A stretch of DNA of 64,000 nt, from positions 2,168,123-2,232,122 of the forward strand of contig CM060172.1 in NCBI GenBank assembly GCA_030549775.1, in the 5' to 3' direction. This document shows positions 23,920 through 35,700 of this stretch, piece after piece (position 1 is the stretch's first letter; every line of letters starts with the position of its first letter). The stretch comes from Tamarix chinensis. Its lineage: Eukaryota > Streptophyta > Magnoliopsida > Caryophyllales > Tamaricaceae. Under the pieces are notes generated by a model that ran no database searches, had not been told where the DNA came from, and saw only the letters and a list, made by a program, of their open reading frames with translations. A program made the translations under genes and the position numbers.

Positions 23920-25330
23920 CTTAGTCATCATATTTGAACAATTAACATTAGTATAGATCTTTTCAAGATGAAGTTGCTTGGATTCAAACATATCATGTAT
24001 TGAGCGTTATCACACATCAATGTGTTTTGATCTTGAGTGAAACCTTGAATTTTTGCTCAAGTGCATTACACTTTGATTATCACAAGGCATAATATACTTT
24101 TGTTCTTTCTGCCCTAACTCTTTGAAGAATCGCTTCATTCATAGCACTTCATTGCAAGCTTTTGTTGCTGCAATAAAATTTGCCTTCGGAGTCAATATCT
24201 CTAGCCATATCTGCATCTATGTAGCCAACCATTTTAGGACTTTTACCTCCAAAGCATAAGCTCATTTTGGAAGCTTCTCTAAGATATCTCAATAACCACT
24301 TCACAACATTTCAGTGCTCTTTTCTTGGTTTAGTCAATAATCTGTTGACAACACTAACTGCATGTGCTATATTTGGTCATGTACACTCCTTCCAATTGCT
24401 TAGGCATATGGTACTTTGGTCATATGCCTATCTCCCTTTCATTTCTGAGACTTTACTTTGAGCTAAGCTTGAAGTGACAAGTGAGTGGAGTAGCAATTTC
24501 CTTTGCTTGTTTGCTTTCTTCATGTGAAACCTCTCCACCACCTTATACTTTTCTTGTGATAACCACATCTTTCTTTTCTTCCTATCATGGAAGATAGTCA
24601 TACCAAGAATTTGTTTTGCAGCCCCTAAGTCTTTCATAGCAAAAGACTTCCTCAGTTCTTATTTTAGTTGATTAATCTTGCAATTATTTGGTCCCACGAT
24701 CAATATATCATCAACATACAGAAGTAGTATGATGAATTCACGATTAGAAAATCTCCCAACACTAAAGAAATGATCTGAAGTAGTCCTTCGATAGCCATGC
24801 TTGATCATGAAGGAGTTAAACTTGTTATACCATTTATGTGGCCCCTATCTTCTTTTTCCTTGACTTTGAGTCCTTCTGGTTTCTCTATGTAAATTGCTTC
24901 CTTTAAATCACCATGAAGGAATGAAGTCTTTACATCTAGTTGCTCAACTTCTAAATTTAAACTTGCGCCCAAGCTAAGTACCACTTGAATGGATGACATC
25001 TTCACCATAGGTGAAAAAATCACTTCAAAGTATATACTTTTCTTCCGGTTGAAACCTTGGATAACTAATCTTGCCTTATATCTGGGTTGTGACTTATTAC
25101 TTGATATTCAATCGCTCATTTATTTTTAAGTTCTCTTTTACCTTTTGATAACTCTACCAAGTCATAAGTTTGGTTCTCTTCCAAGGAATACATTTTTATG
25201 GCATGTCTTTCAACCACTTCGCATTGTGATCATCCATCAAAGCTTGTTTATAAGACTTTGGTTCTCCCCCTTTAGTGAGTAACACATTTTTTGCTGGATC
25301 TGTGGTTTGAGGTATGTGTATCTTGCTATG
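23920..25330 (-). pseudogene. Copia RT and RNase H, degraded
   Basis: Minus-strand frames give the copia order from right to left: SLNLEVEQLDVKTSFLHGDL and IYIEKPEG (24805-25023), MKDLGAAKQILGMTIFHDRK with LSQEKYKVVERF (24428-24637), then the RNase H end with EANFIAATKAC-like (about 24160), CDNQSVMHLSKNS and SRSKHIDVR (24010-24090). The catalytic YVDD region lies about 24700-24730 (LLYVDDILIVG-like with changes). Stops and frameshifts occur throughout. MITE copy 4 separates this from the integrase part. Confidence 0.85.
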
Positions 25331-25614
25331 CATAGGTAGTTGTGATTGTGACCGCAATCGTGGTGTTGCGAACGATATTTTATGTCATAGTTGTCATGGC
25401 GCATTTTTCTTTTTTTCCCCACAACAAATATTAACATATATTATATAGGAAATTTTGGATCAAATATTGGTAAATAATGGCTAAAGCATGTCATATTGGA
25501 TGATATAAATGTGATTTTATTTGTATATCGTGTATAGGATATTTTGCGTATTGACAAACCAAAAATATGATATGTATGGTATACTTCGGTGTATTGGATA
25601 ATATTTTATTCCAT
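25331..25614 (-). mobile_element. hAT-like MITE, copy 4, diverged
   Basis: The segment has GTGACCGCAATCG, GCGAACGATATTTTAT and the ACAACAAATATTAACATAT core of the family in the orientation of copy 2, but its ends are diverged and the target duplication is reduced to a shared GCTAT. It interrupts the copia polyprotein between RT and integrase and supplies the last codons of a 209-codon ORF. Confidence 0.6.
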
Positions 25615-26810
25615 GGCTATATATTGTTAACCAAGGTTCTGTTGATGGCTGTTGAAGAACTTGTTTTTCATTTTTGATACCTTCAATCATATCATCATCA
25701 TAATTAGTGCCATCATTTCTATTACTATCCATTGCTTCTTCAACAAGAACATCATTGATTAGAGGTTCATTTTTTACATCTCTAATATCATCTATAACAT
25801 ATGTCCCATGAAGATTTGGAAGAGTTTCTAGATCCTGTTTGACTGGATATTCTCTAAGATTGGCGGACTTCACACCTTTATGAATATCTTCAATATTATG
25901 ATCTTCAAAGAAAATAACATGTCTGCTTTTGTACCCAAATTCTTCATTTCCATATCTTAAGAAGATACATTCCTTTGACTTGTAGTCGAGCTTCAGTCTC
26001 TCATATATTGGTATATGAAAATTTGCTTTGCAACTAAACAATTTCAAATGGTTGTAGGATACATCTTTCCTACCCCAAAACTTATTAGGAACATCACCAT
26101 TTAATGGAGCAAAAGGAGATAAGTTGATTAAATCAAGTGTAGTCACTAAAGCTTCAACCTAAAAGCTTTTCGACAACTTTGAATGAGATATATTGTTCTC
26201 AGTCTTTCAACAATACTTTTGTTCATTCTCTCAACCACTTAGCTGTGCGGAGGAGTCTTTGAAGCAGATGGTTCATATGGGATTCCATTATTGAAATAGT
26301 GATTTCTGAAAGCTCCTATATATTCTCCTCCAGCACACTTTAATTTTCTACCAGTTTCACTCAACACTAGCGATAAAATGCTTGAATACTTCAAACACCC
26401 GATCTTTTGTTTTGAGCACATATGTTCAAACCTTTCTGGAGTGATTATCAATAAAAGTAACAAAGTACCTTCCATGTGTAAGAGCACTCATGGTTATTGG
26501 ACCTCATACATGACAATGCACCAAATATAAAAGAATTGGTCTTCTAATTAGGGGTTTATAATGGAAAAAGGCTTTATATGCTTCATAGCCAAGTAACCAG
26601 GACATGGTTTTATACACTTCTGCTCATCATTTAGCCTAGCCAATGTCTCTCATTTGGTTAGAATTTGAAGTCCCTTCTCACTTATATGCCTCAGTTGTTT
26701 ATGCTATAAGTTGGCTAAGGAATCTTTTGCTAGAGCATTGACATACTCATTACTAACTTTAGCTTCTATTATATAGGAAGTATTCAATTTCTCTTCATGT
26801 AAATTTCTTC
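25615..26810 (-). pseudogene. Copia integrase and pre-integrase, degraded
   Basis: The minus ORF 25517-26146 carries the integrase C-terminal segment: LSPFAPLNGDVPNKFWGRKD, then YNHLKLFSCKA, ERLKLDYKSKECIFLRYGNE and FGYK. To the right, 26239-26487 holds GGEYIGAFRNHYFNNGI and PSASKTPPH, the DNGGEF and H..TP.HN region in damaged form. Around 26640-26720 is the pre-integrase segment (RHISEKGLQILTK). The DDE catalytic set is not intact. Confidence 0.85.
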
Positions 26811-26854
26811 CTTTAGATCACCAGGAAGGAATCATCTCATGGATGAGTTTTGTG

Positions 26855-26991
26855 TTAACTAACAATGTAAAGAAAATAAAATAATAATGAAACAACCACT
26901 GTTATATAATTGTCATTACCTATGTACCTCTATACTAGCATCTTAAGCCTTGCCTTTCCTCACCTATGTGTATTTGTTTGAGGGCCAATCA
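26855..26991 (-). mobile_element. Gypsy LTR fragment
   Basis: It matches 37917-38056 (AATGAAAC/TAAC, TACCTAT.TACC, CTATAC, AAGCCTT, CCTCAC, AGGGCC.ATCA) and ends in ATCA like that LTR. Confidence 0.5.
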
Positions 26992-26999
26992 CAACCATA

Positions 27000-28466
27000 T
27001 GCATGAAATGTTATAAATAAGGGCTCATATATTGAATATGAATAAAAGATGAATTTGGGGAATTAACTTCAAATAGTTATTAGTTATTTCAAACCTTCAT
27101 CCTTGCTTTCATGCCATTCTATGTTATCCCTTGGCGAGATTTGTTGGCCTTAAGAAATTCACAAACTTGAAGCCACCAAAGCACACACACACAAAAGGCC
27201 ATCGCCAATCGAATCCACCACTATTGTGGACCACTAATATTTCTATGCACTACTATCGCAAACCACCTCCATAAAAGTTTCATCTAGAAGGTCCACTCAC
27301 TATTGCACTTGAAGCCACCATCCCAAAAACCACCCGACGTTCTTGAAGCTTTAGCCTTCATCCATAACTTCTAATTTTCACTAGTCATGCTGCAAGGAGC
27401 CCAAAGTAAAACAATCACTCAAATTAGACTTAACCATGCTTTTTTTTTTGCCCCTTTTGTTTGCTCTTAGGAAAAGAAATATACTTGGTGGCTTGTCGAC
27501 CACAAGGTTCAACAATAAGGAAGCAATCTTGATCTACAAGAAGTTTTTGCTGTCTTCTCAAACCTCCACATCCTTTCTTCTTTAGGTTTAGGTACGTGCC
27601 TTTGGCTTTCTTCAAGTGACTTGTCACCTATTTGTCCTCGCTCATTGTTGCTCCACCTTTGTTGTCCATAGCCTTTATTTTCACTCGGTTTTGACATCCT
27701 TTAGGTCCATCTCCATTCTCCACCTTCACCCTCCATCATTGCTTTACGTTTTGGCCCCTCATGTTGTTGTGCATCGTCTACTGTCTTCCTCACATCCCCA
27801 CTGTTGCTCCACTCACCCACCTTTAGTCACCTCCACAGAGCTAACTTCAAATCCATCATTGAAGGGCAAGATGAAGAAAGCAAAGTTGAAGCTGATGTAA
27901 TAGTTCTATGTTCTCTTTCTTTTTGTTTATTTCTTCTATTATTTTTGTGATTGAGAAAAAAAAGCCGTAAAAATGCGTGGTGATATCCCAAATACCATTG
28001 ATTTGCTTTAGATTAAGGAGTTTTCTGTGGCAAGGATTGAATCATTCACGTGTACAGCACCAAAGTGTTTGTAGATTGTGGTGATAATCTAAACTTCAAA
28101 CACTAACGAGGATATGTGCATTTTAACCAGTGTAGCTAAAGTTGCTATGCTTTCTAGCAGTTAACCGATAGAGATTATCAGACATAGCTCCTTGTGGGAA
28201 GGATTTCGTTTGTATAGTGATGTACTGGAGGGAGTTGGAGTTGCATGGCTTGGCGTTTCTAAATCTAGGAGATTTTCTGAATGATGTCATACACGTGGAA
28301 AATGGCATCAAGCTGTCTGATTGTTTTCCAGTGTCATGAATACATGTGCTTTATGCATAACTCTTAGTGGAAAGAGAACCTTGGTGTTACTGTTCTCAAA
28401 TGATTGCAGTAGAGCATTTATCTTATACTTTATACTGCTTTACTACTAAGACATTTTCCCTACCAG
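27000..28466. other. End of the 15-kb intron
   Basis: At 27430-27700 overlapping minus frames read a charged stretch (HVPKPKEER) that could be a gag remnant but cannot be assigned. A CACACACA run lies at 27183. The rest is ordinary intron sequence ending in a pyrimidine-rich tract and CCAG at 28466. Confidence 0.35.
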
Positions 28467-28610
28467 CTTGCAGGAGATTATAGCTGCATTGCATGCAGCA
28501 GCAGAGTATGCAGAGGTTCCCCTCCACAAATGTGTGCTGGTTGCTGGAAGCTTATCTGTGGTTGGTGCTGCAGAGAGAATAAGCATGCCTTGCATTGTTG
28601 TCAGGAACAG
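28467..28610 (+). CDS. HAD-superfamily (CbbY-like) protein, third visible exon
   Basis: The exon is 144 bp, flanked by the acceptor CCCTACCAG and the donor AACAG|GTAATA. The first base completes an AGC serine codon begun 15 kb upstream, then 47 codons follow, including LQEIIAALHAAAEYAEVPLH and KCVLVAGSLSVVGAAERISM, then PCIVVRN. The second stretch lies where HAD enzymes carry motif IV, the strand and loop that normally hold acidic magnesium ligands before an AA..AGM helix. Here the loop reads AGSLSVVGAAE and has no aspartate between the strand and the helix. The protein may therefore be a non-catalytic or altered HAD member, or the residues may have been lost. An alternative acceptor a few bases later (TTGCAG) would change the join and fits the frame less well. 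Confidence 0.88.
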
Positions 28611-28689
28611 GTAATACATGTTCCGTGGTTTTCTATGATTCTAGTTTCTTATACGTGTCTTTAGATATGGGACATCTATGCTTTATTAA

Positions 28690-29645
28690 TATCTCATCTA
28701 TGCTTCCAAGTTCAGGAAACATACACACTTAGGATTTGCTACACCAACTACCCATAACATTAGTGCCTAAGTTCAACATCCACCACACTTGGTCTCCTAG
28801 ATTAGAGAGCACAACCATGGTCACCAAACCCTAAGTATGCATACGGGGTAGGCACTTAAGATTCTATTATTCATTAAGTGTTGATCCCAAACAGCAACCA
28901 TGGCAATCCAAGCCACCACCAAATTGGGTATTTAGGTGATAACACCAAACTCAACCATAAGCATCATAACTCACAAGGTACACGCAATTTTCCATTTTAT
29001 TTCTTTTCTCTTAGATTCAATTATTGAAAGTCCAAGCCATAAGTGAAATAAGATCCTAAAGGTCAAACCTTAGAAGCAAAAGCAAATAAAATTCAATAAA
29101 TTAGGCCAAATAGTGTATTGGAAGTACTAATTGATCGACTGTTTAAAAGCCCAAAAACAACCAAAAATGCATCACCTTAGTCAATCATTTAAATAGGGCA
29201 GAATAATAACATAGTGTGCCCATCAAATGCTAGGATAACTCATTCAACCAAACCAATGGTTCCATTGACTGACGGGTCGAAGTAGTTGATTGATACCATA
29301 ACAGAGAGTAGGTCATAATTTCCACTAGCCATAACATTGACTGAAGACCCAATTCAGTTGACCGAAGTAGCCATTCATTTGACCGATACAACAATCTAGT
29401 CGATGGCCACCTAGGTTGACAAACAAGCAAATAAGTGCATGATAAAATTGAATTAACCACAACTCCTAGCATGCTCCTAAACACACCAAATGCATATGAA
29501 AATCATGCTAAACAACCAAAAACATGGACTCACGCTCATCAAATCGAACACAACACCCTCTCATACTCAAAATCAAAAGAATCATGCTTGAAGAACAAAA
29601 GGTTTAAAACATGCTTAAACTTCTAAAGAAGATATACTATGATGT
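28690..29645 (-). mobile_element. Family 1 gypsy LTR fragment
   Basis: It matches the middle of the 18-3380 element: the repeated ATTGGGTRTTT..GTGATA.CACCAAA segments near 28920-28980 correspond to 1410-1480, and the GTTGACCGA/TCGACTG motif cluster at 29110-29410 to 1660-2010. Both ends are missing. Confidence 0.6.
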
Positions 29646-29649
29646 TGGC

Positions 29650-29862
29650 CTTACCCTTATTGTAGGGTAACTCCAAATCATAGTCTTTGATCAACTCTAG
29701 CCATCTCCGTTGTCTCATATTTAACTTTTGCTGAGAAGATATACTCGAAGCTTTTATAGTTCGTGAAGAACTTACATTGCACTCTGTTTAGATTTTCAAA
29801 GACCACTTTGGTTGAGCAAGGCCGTGAGTCGGATAGTTCTACTCATGCTCCTTTAATTAACG
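29650..29862 (-). pseudogene. Gypsy RNase H piece (left of solo LTR)
   Basis: On the minus strand it reads KEHEQNYPTHGLA-like, then VQCKFFTNYKSFEYIFSAKV and a degraded form of the MRQRRWLEL segment. This is the gypsy RNase H region and continues the pol relic at 32404-34430, from which it is separated by the solo LTR. Confidence 0.75.
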
Positions 29863-29867
29863 ATAAG

Positions 29868-32398
29868 TATAGCACTCCCATTTTTACTATTTAAAACTTT
29901 CATTTTGTAGAAGCATTAATTACTAAATTAATAGGTGTTATTGCCACACAGAGCATCAGTTCGGTTCCCCACCTTTTTTATGCTAAGTGCTAAGGTTAAA
30001 ACAAATTAAAACCAAAATAAAACAGCAGAAATGAGAGGTAATACATGAATAAAAGTTGTGGATAATGTACGTCGTACAACAATGGACAAAAAAAATACTA
30101 AGGGACATAAGAATCCGAAGAAAAATCGATTACATCAAAAATAGGTATTCGAAGGTACAACACAGGTTTGTCTTAATTCTTAGAACTAAAAACCCCTCCA
30201 AAAATGGTATCTCTTCCTAGGGACTTTCCTCCTTCTCACTATAATATGCTTGGAGCCACTCTATACCCTTCATGTATTTATTTGCAAAAGTAGTATCAGT
30301 ACGACTTCTTTGTACTGAGTAAATTATAATGCCTCACAAGAGGTATCATATCCACATTACACCTAGCCACACAAAATCCGAAAAGCATACTAGGGCATAA
30401 AGCATGTACCATAACCGTTTATAATAACTATGGAATAATATATATAACATCAAGTTTCAAGCTCAACAGTAAAACATACTAGTTTACTTCACATCATCTC
30501 AAGGTACAATAGATATATCCGATTAGTCAAACAGATTCCAAAAACCAAGGTAGGACACTGAGGTAACTATTGAATCAACACATTTAAATTAATTCCAACT
30601 ACCAAGGTAGGTCACTAATGTAACTACCGAACTAACAAATCAAAAATAATACTAAAGTAAGGCATATAGGCAACTATCGAATCAACACATCCAAATAAAT
30701 CATTTCTTTCATAGTAGTTACTTTCATTTTTACATACTCGAAGGGGGTACAATCAACATAGGGACATTAAGGTATACCCAGTCATATAAGCACCCAAAAG
30801 CGATTACTCTCGAACCTAGGGACACAGTGGTATGCCTGGTCATACCATTCCACAAAGGTAACACATTATCCTCCAACCTCGGTCACCTAGACCTTAAGTA
30901 TTGATAATTCCTATAGGGCTTATAGGTTACCTATAGAGTAGAATAAAACCTTATTGGGGCATAGCGGCACACCAGTGAACCAAAACAAATGAGGTCTAAC
31001 ATCTCGTCTGTTGGGTAGTTAATCCTAGAGAGCAACCATTCCCAATTTGAGGTATTTTACTTTAAGTATTAATATTTTATGAGCCAATCATAGATGTCAA
31101 ATACTGCACAACAATTACCATCTCCATACTTAATCATCTTTCCCGTTTATTTCTAATTATAAAGGTAAACCCTAAGATCACCAATTTGTGTCAAGCAAAG
31201 TCAACACTAAGGTCAACCTAATAACCAATTATTCACAAAAGGTACATTAGGTCAAAATTACCAAAATATCCTTAAAAACCCTAATTGTGTCATTTTGTTC
31301 ATTTCCGTAACAAACATTATTAATACGAGAAATTTGTCATGAAAAAGCTTAAAGACAATTAATCACATTATTTTAGCACGTAAGTAATCTTTGCATTTTG
31401 GCGATTAACTGTATTTTCCACTTTTCATATATTTAGTGGGTTACGTCCACAAAACTCTAATCATACAACTTTCATGTATCACATATTCCATGCAGCTTGT
31501 ATTTACGTATTTAAAACATAGTACAACATTTAAATAGAAAAATTATTATCAAGATACATGTAGGGAAATATATCCAACCCGAGGTCATGCGGATATAAAT
31601 TATCATAAGCTAATCCTAATCATGTGTACATGCTTCCATGTGAATCATAGTAACGCTAACTACCATGTATTAGCAATCATAAGGTATTTAGCATGTCATT
31701 CAAATTATAACTTGACGAGGATAAAAACTCTTAACAAAACCCTAGATATGGGTACGTAGATCATATAGCATATTACCATGCATATAGCTTTCAACGATTG
31801 TATGTATTATTTATTTAATCATGCATGTCATAATACTTGAAAAGTATAAAATCCTACATGATTTTAAGTCTAAACAATCCTAGCATGCCTACATATAAAT
31901 TTTACTGTCTTATAAGTGATTAGATTTACTTAATACAAGTTTACACAAAAAGTTTTTTCCAAGATCCTCAAGAATTATCTAGTAATTTAACACCGAATAA
32001 CACATGTATTAGCATTTCATATAACAAAACAATAACCCATAATTACCAAAACAACTCAAGGATAACTAACGTTACTAACGTTACTAACCGGTTGAAGCAA
32101 ATCAGCAAGGACTAACTAAAACTCACGCAACAAAGGAACAAAATTTAGGTGAGGAATTAGAGTAAAATATTCGGTTACTGGAATAGAATTTACTAGACGT
32201 ATTGGATATCGGTTAAGGTGTAACTTAGGATTAAAATTTATGAACGCACTCTCTAAAAAATTTTAACTTATATGTTAGAATAATTATAATACATATATCA
32301 ACAAATTATTTAATACAAAACAATCTACAATAATTATTATGGCTAATTCACATAATTAACTGTTTATAATTAGGGTTTTTGAAAACGGGGGTATTATA
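29868..32398 (-). mobile_element. Gypsy solo LTR (family 3), exact 5-bp target duplication
   Basis: A 2531-bp element lies between ATAAG at 29863-29867 and 32399-32403. Its ends, TATAGCACTCCCATTTTTA and GAAAACGGGGGTATTATA, are decayed TGTAACACCCC and GGGGTGTTACA ends in inverted array. Inside, TCAGTACGAC..GTACTGAGTAAA at 30295-30325 is shared with other long LTRs here. No coding sequence is present, so it is a solo LTR produced by LTR-LTR recombination. Confidence 0.85.
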
Positions 32399-32403
32399 AT
32401 AAG

Positions 32404-34430
32404 GTAAACATTGCAGCTAACAATAATCTCCTTTTTAGCTCTTCAAAAGCCTTGGTACACTTATCATCCTAATGAAAGGGCATTGTCTTCTTCAATAAGG
32501 TAGTCAAAGGAAGAGCGTTCCTAGTAAAGTTCTAGAAAAAACACCTATAGTAGCCTGCCAATCCCAAACCACTGTGTATCTCCTTGACATTCATTGGTGC
32601 TAATCACTTTGATACTGAATGAATCTTCAAATGATCCACTGCTACACCATCCTTCGAAATGACATAACTAAGGAAGGCTACTTCATCCATCCATAACTCA
32701 CGTTTTGAGAGCTTGGCATACAATTGTCGTGTCCTCAACATTGTTGACATCTACCTCAAATATTGCTTGTGCTCCTTACGAGTCTTGGAGTAGATCAAAA
32801 TATTGTTGATGAATACTACGATAACATGGTGAGATGTTGTTGGAAGATGTGGTTTATGAGAGCCATGAACACCGTTGCCACATTTGTGATTCTAAAAGAC
32901 TAATACAGTGAACTCTTAATGGCCATATCTCGTTCGGAAGGTTTTCTTCAGTATGTACCTCATGATAATCCTCTACCAATGGTACCTAGACTTAAGTTTA
33001 TCATTGAGAAAACTGTTGCCCCATGTAGCTGATCAAAAAGGTCATCAATCCAAGGTAGAGAATAACAGCTTTTTACCGCAACTTGATTCAATCTTTGGTA
33101 ATCGATGTAGAGCCTCAATCCACCATCTTTCTTCCTTACAAAAAGTAATGGCTCTCCAGAGTGGTACACTTGGTCGGATATACCCCTTCTCTAACACCTC
33201 CTCTAACCGAGTGCATACCTCAGCCATCTATCCTGATAGGGTGCCTTTGATGTATACCCAAGGCCTGAACACTACATAAGTAGAGCGGGTACCCCTTCTG
33301 TACCAATGTGCAGACACCATTTTCACCGAGGGCCTGGACTTGCATCTTTGGTAAGAGACCCTAGCACTCTTTGGACTTTTAAGAATTACGTGCTCTTGTA
33401 CACAATCGATCACAACCTGATATCTCAAAAGCATGTCCATCCCTAAATCACGTTGAACTTACGAAGCTCAATCTCTATGAGGTTTGCCGAAAGTTCAACT
33501 TCCTAATGACTAAGGCCACATTCCCACATAATCTAGTACATAAAAGTCTATCCCTAGACAGGAATACAACAAAATTCTCTATCCTTTTAGAAGGAATTAT
33601 AATTTCCCTAGCTACGGAAGTGGTTGACATAAAGGAATGCGCCATAAGTCGGACAATATGCATGCAGGAAAAGAAGAAACAGTAAACAATCCGTGACAAC
33701 ATTTGTCTCCGACTGACTTATCACATTCAGGCAATTACTTCAAGGTATTCATGCAACACTGCATAAACCTTGCCCTAGTTAAAAAGCATGGGTCCTCTAA
33801 ACTCTTTGTTGCGGTGTAGTTTTGCTAACCCCACTATTTATCGACTAAGTCCCCTAAGTTGGCCGTGTCTGAACCACAGTACCTTGGAAATGTGTCTACC
33901 CTTGCAGGAAACTATCCCTGATGGTATAACACTTGAAACGACGATGTTCCATCCTAGCAAAGCTGTGACACTGAACCAATTGTCCAATGTAATCAACTCC
34001 TAGATGATTCTTGTTGCATCGCTAACATATGAAACGTCTTATTGTTGTGTAAAAATGACCTTTAAGTATCTTTACAAAAGGCTTCCACTGATCTGTAGCG
34101 GCTCCTCTCAATTCCTAACCACCCCACCACTTGTCAGCATGACCCCACAAGTCAAACACTCCAATGTCCACTTACCTTATCCTTTGCCACTGGTGATAAA
34201 GACCTTCTCAAAGTCCCTCAGTCAGTGCTCCAAAATATCTAGGTCCTCCTGACCCTCAAAGATTGGTGGGTGGTGATAAACTTTACTAAGCCAATCCTCT
34301 GGTGGTAGCATTAGAAAAGGAAGTGGTTGCGGCAGTTGCAAAGCCTCCTCACACTAAATGTGTCACTCCATGTAGGCCCCTACTGTCTTCATGAAGCGCT
34401 CGAGTCTCTGGTTTACAGTTATTGAAATCC
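32404..34430 (-). pseudogene. Gypsy gag-protease-RT relic
   Basis: On the minus strand, from right to left: gag (LPPEDWLSKVYHHPPIFEGQ and LDILEHW at 34240-34320, Q.WKPFVKILKGHF near 34070), protease (AHSFMSTTSVAREI, from GATHSF, and PSKRIENFVVFLSRDRLLCT at 33475-33702; LLRYQVVIDCVQEHVILKSP at 33228-33440), RT ([20 protein letters not shown] and [14 protein letters not shown] at 32960-33169; SKDGVAVDHLKI, LGLAGYYRCF and the K..PFHW/DDKC.KAFEELKRRL end at 32410-32680). Frameshifts and stops occur throughout. About 60 codons expected between the RT end and RNase H are missing at the LTR insertion point. Confidence 0.88.
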
Positions 34431-35700
34431 TAAAATACTAATTGAGATACGTCCATGTAAGAATGAAATCTCTATCATATAACCTAATTGAGATATGTCC
34501 GTAACTATACCTATCACATCTCTCAAATACAATGCTTAGAGAGTTCAGAAATTCAAGCATAACATGCTCGTGAGTCGGTTCACATTTACTTAGGTAAGCT
34601 AACCAATTCTACCTCATAAATGTGGATATTACGTAACAAATCTAGGGACTAAACACAATTCATTTCTTAACCGATTATCATATCATGTTCTTTGCTCATC
34701 CTTGATAAATCCATTGCATTGCCTCTCATGCATCATGATGATGAAGCTAATATGGTTGTCGAATGTCTAGGACCCATATCAATTCAATTTTCCAAATCCG
34801 CTTTCAATTTGTGGACAAGAAATCTACATAATACAAAAGTTACAATAATCAGTGCCAATTAACTCCAAATCTAACAAACACCACTATTCTTCAATTAGAA
34901 TCTACTATTTCAAAATGGATTTTGGAAATGAAATTTGGGTGAATTAGGGCTTGAATGGAGTATAAACAAATCTAGTAATAAGGACCAAATTTAATGAATA
35001 TTTTGTGTGTCTGAAGATTAAGCACCTAGATTAAAGTTGAGAGTGAATTTGGAAAAGGAATTGGGAAAGGGTGGAGGAGATTGATGAATGATTTGAGCAA
35101 ATTGGGTGTTTATTGAAATTGTTTGGAATGCAACAGGGGTGGACAACAATTTTGGGTTGGTGTGACGACGATTGGATGCAAAGGGCGTTGTTGTGGCGTC
35201 TCTAGTGGCTTTCATTTGTCCCACTGTCAAACAACAAAGGAAGCAGGGTTTGTTGAATAGGCTTCACTAGATATAGAGTTCAAACACTACATGAACATAG
35301 ATAATGTTAGAACTCGAATTACATAAAAAAAAAATGGTACATAATCGAATAAGTGATTGAGTATAGGATGGAGGAATAAGATGGAAGGATGCATTGGTCA
35401 AGTTCATATATCTACAGGGGCATTCAATTGAGATAGAGGAGGGTTAGACACTCGTAGAATAAGAGAAACATGGTCAATAACCAACATAAGTGTAGAAGCT
35501 AAACAACTTGGTCGTGCCCTAGGCATGTTCTATGCTAATTGTTTTCCTTGAGGCTTGTTTTTGTTGACCAATAGCTTGTATAACCCTCCTCTTACATCCA
35601 TTAGTACCTACAAAACTTACAAGCTTTCTCCGTGAGTTTCAACAATGATTGATTGTTGATAAAAAATAAGACATTCAAGAATAAAATGAATAATATAAAA
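34431..35700. other. Unassigned; possible 5' leader of the gypsy relic
   Basis: It lies upstream of the gypsy gag on the minus strand. The near-duplicate AATTGAGATACGTCC and AATTGAGATATGTCC (34440 and 34487) and an unrecognised minus ORF (35018-35230) are all I see. No LTR end or primer-binding site was found. Confidence 0.35.

Noticed and set aside
32953..33279. 108-codon + ORF as a gene
   Set aside because: The opposite strand reads as gypsy reverse transcriptase across the same bases.
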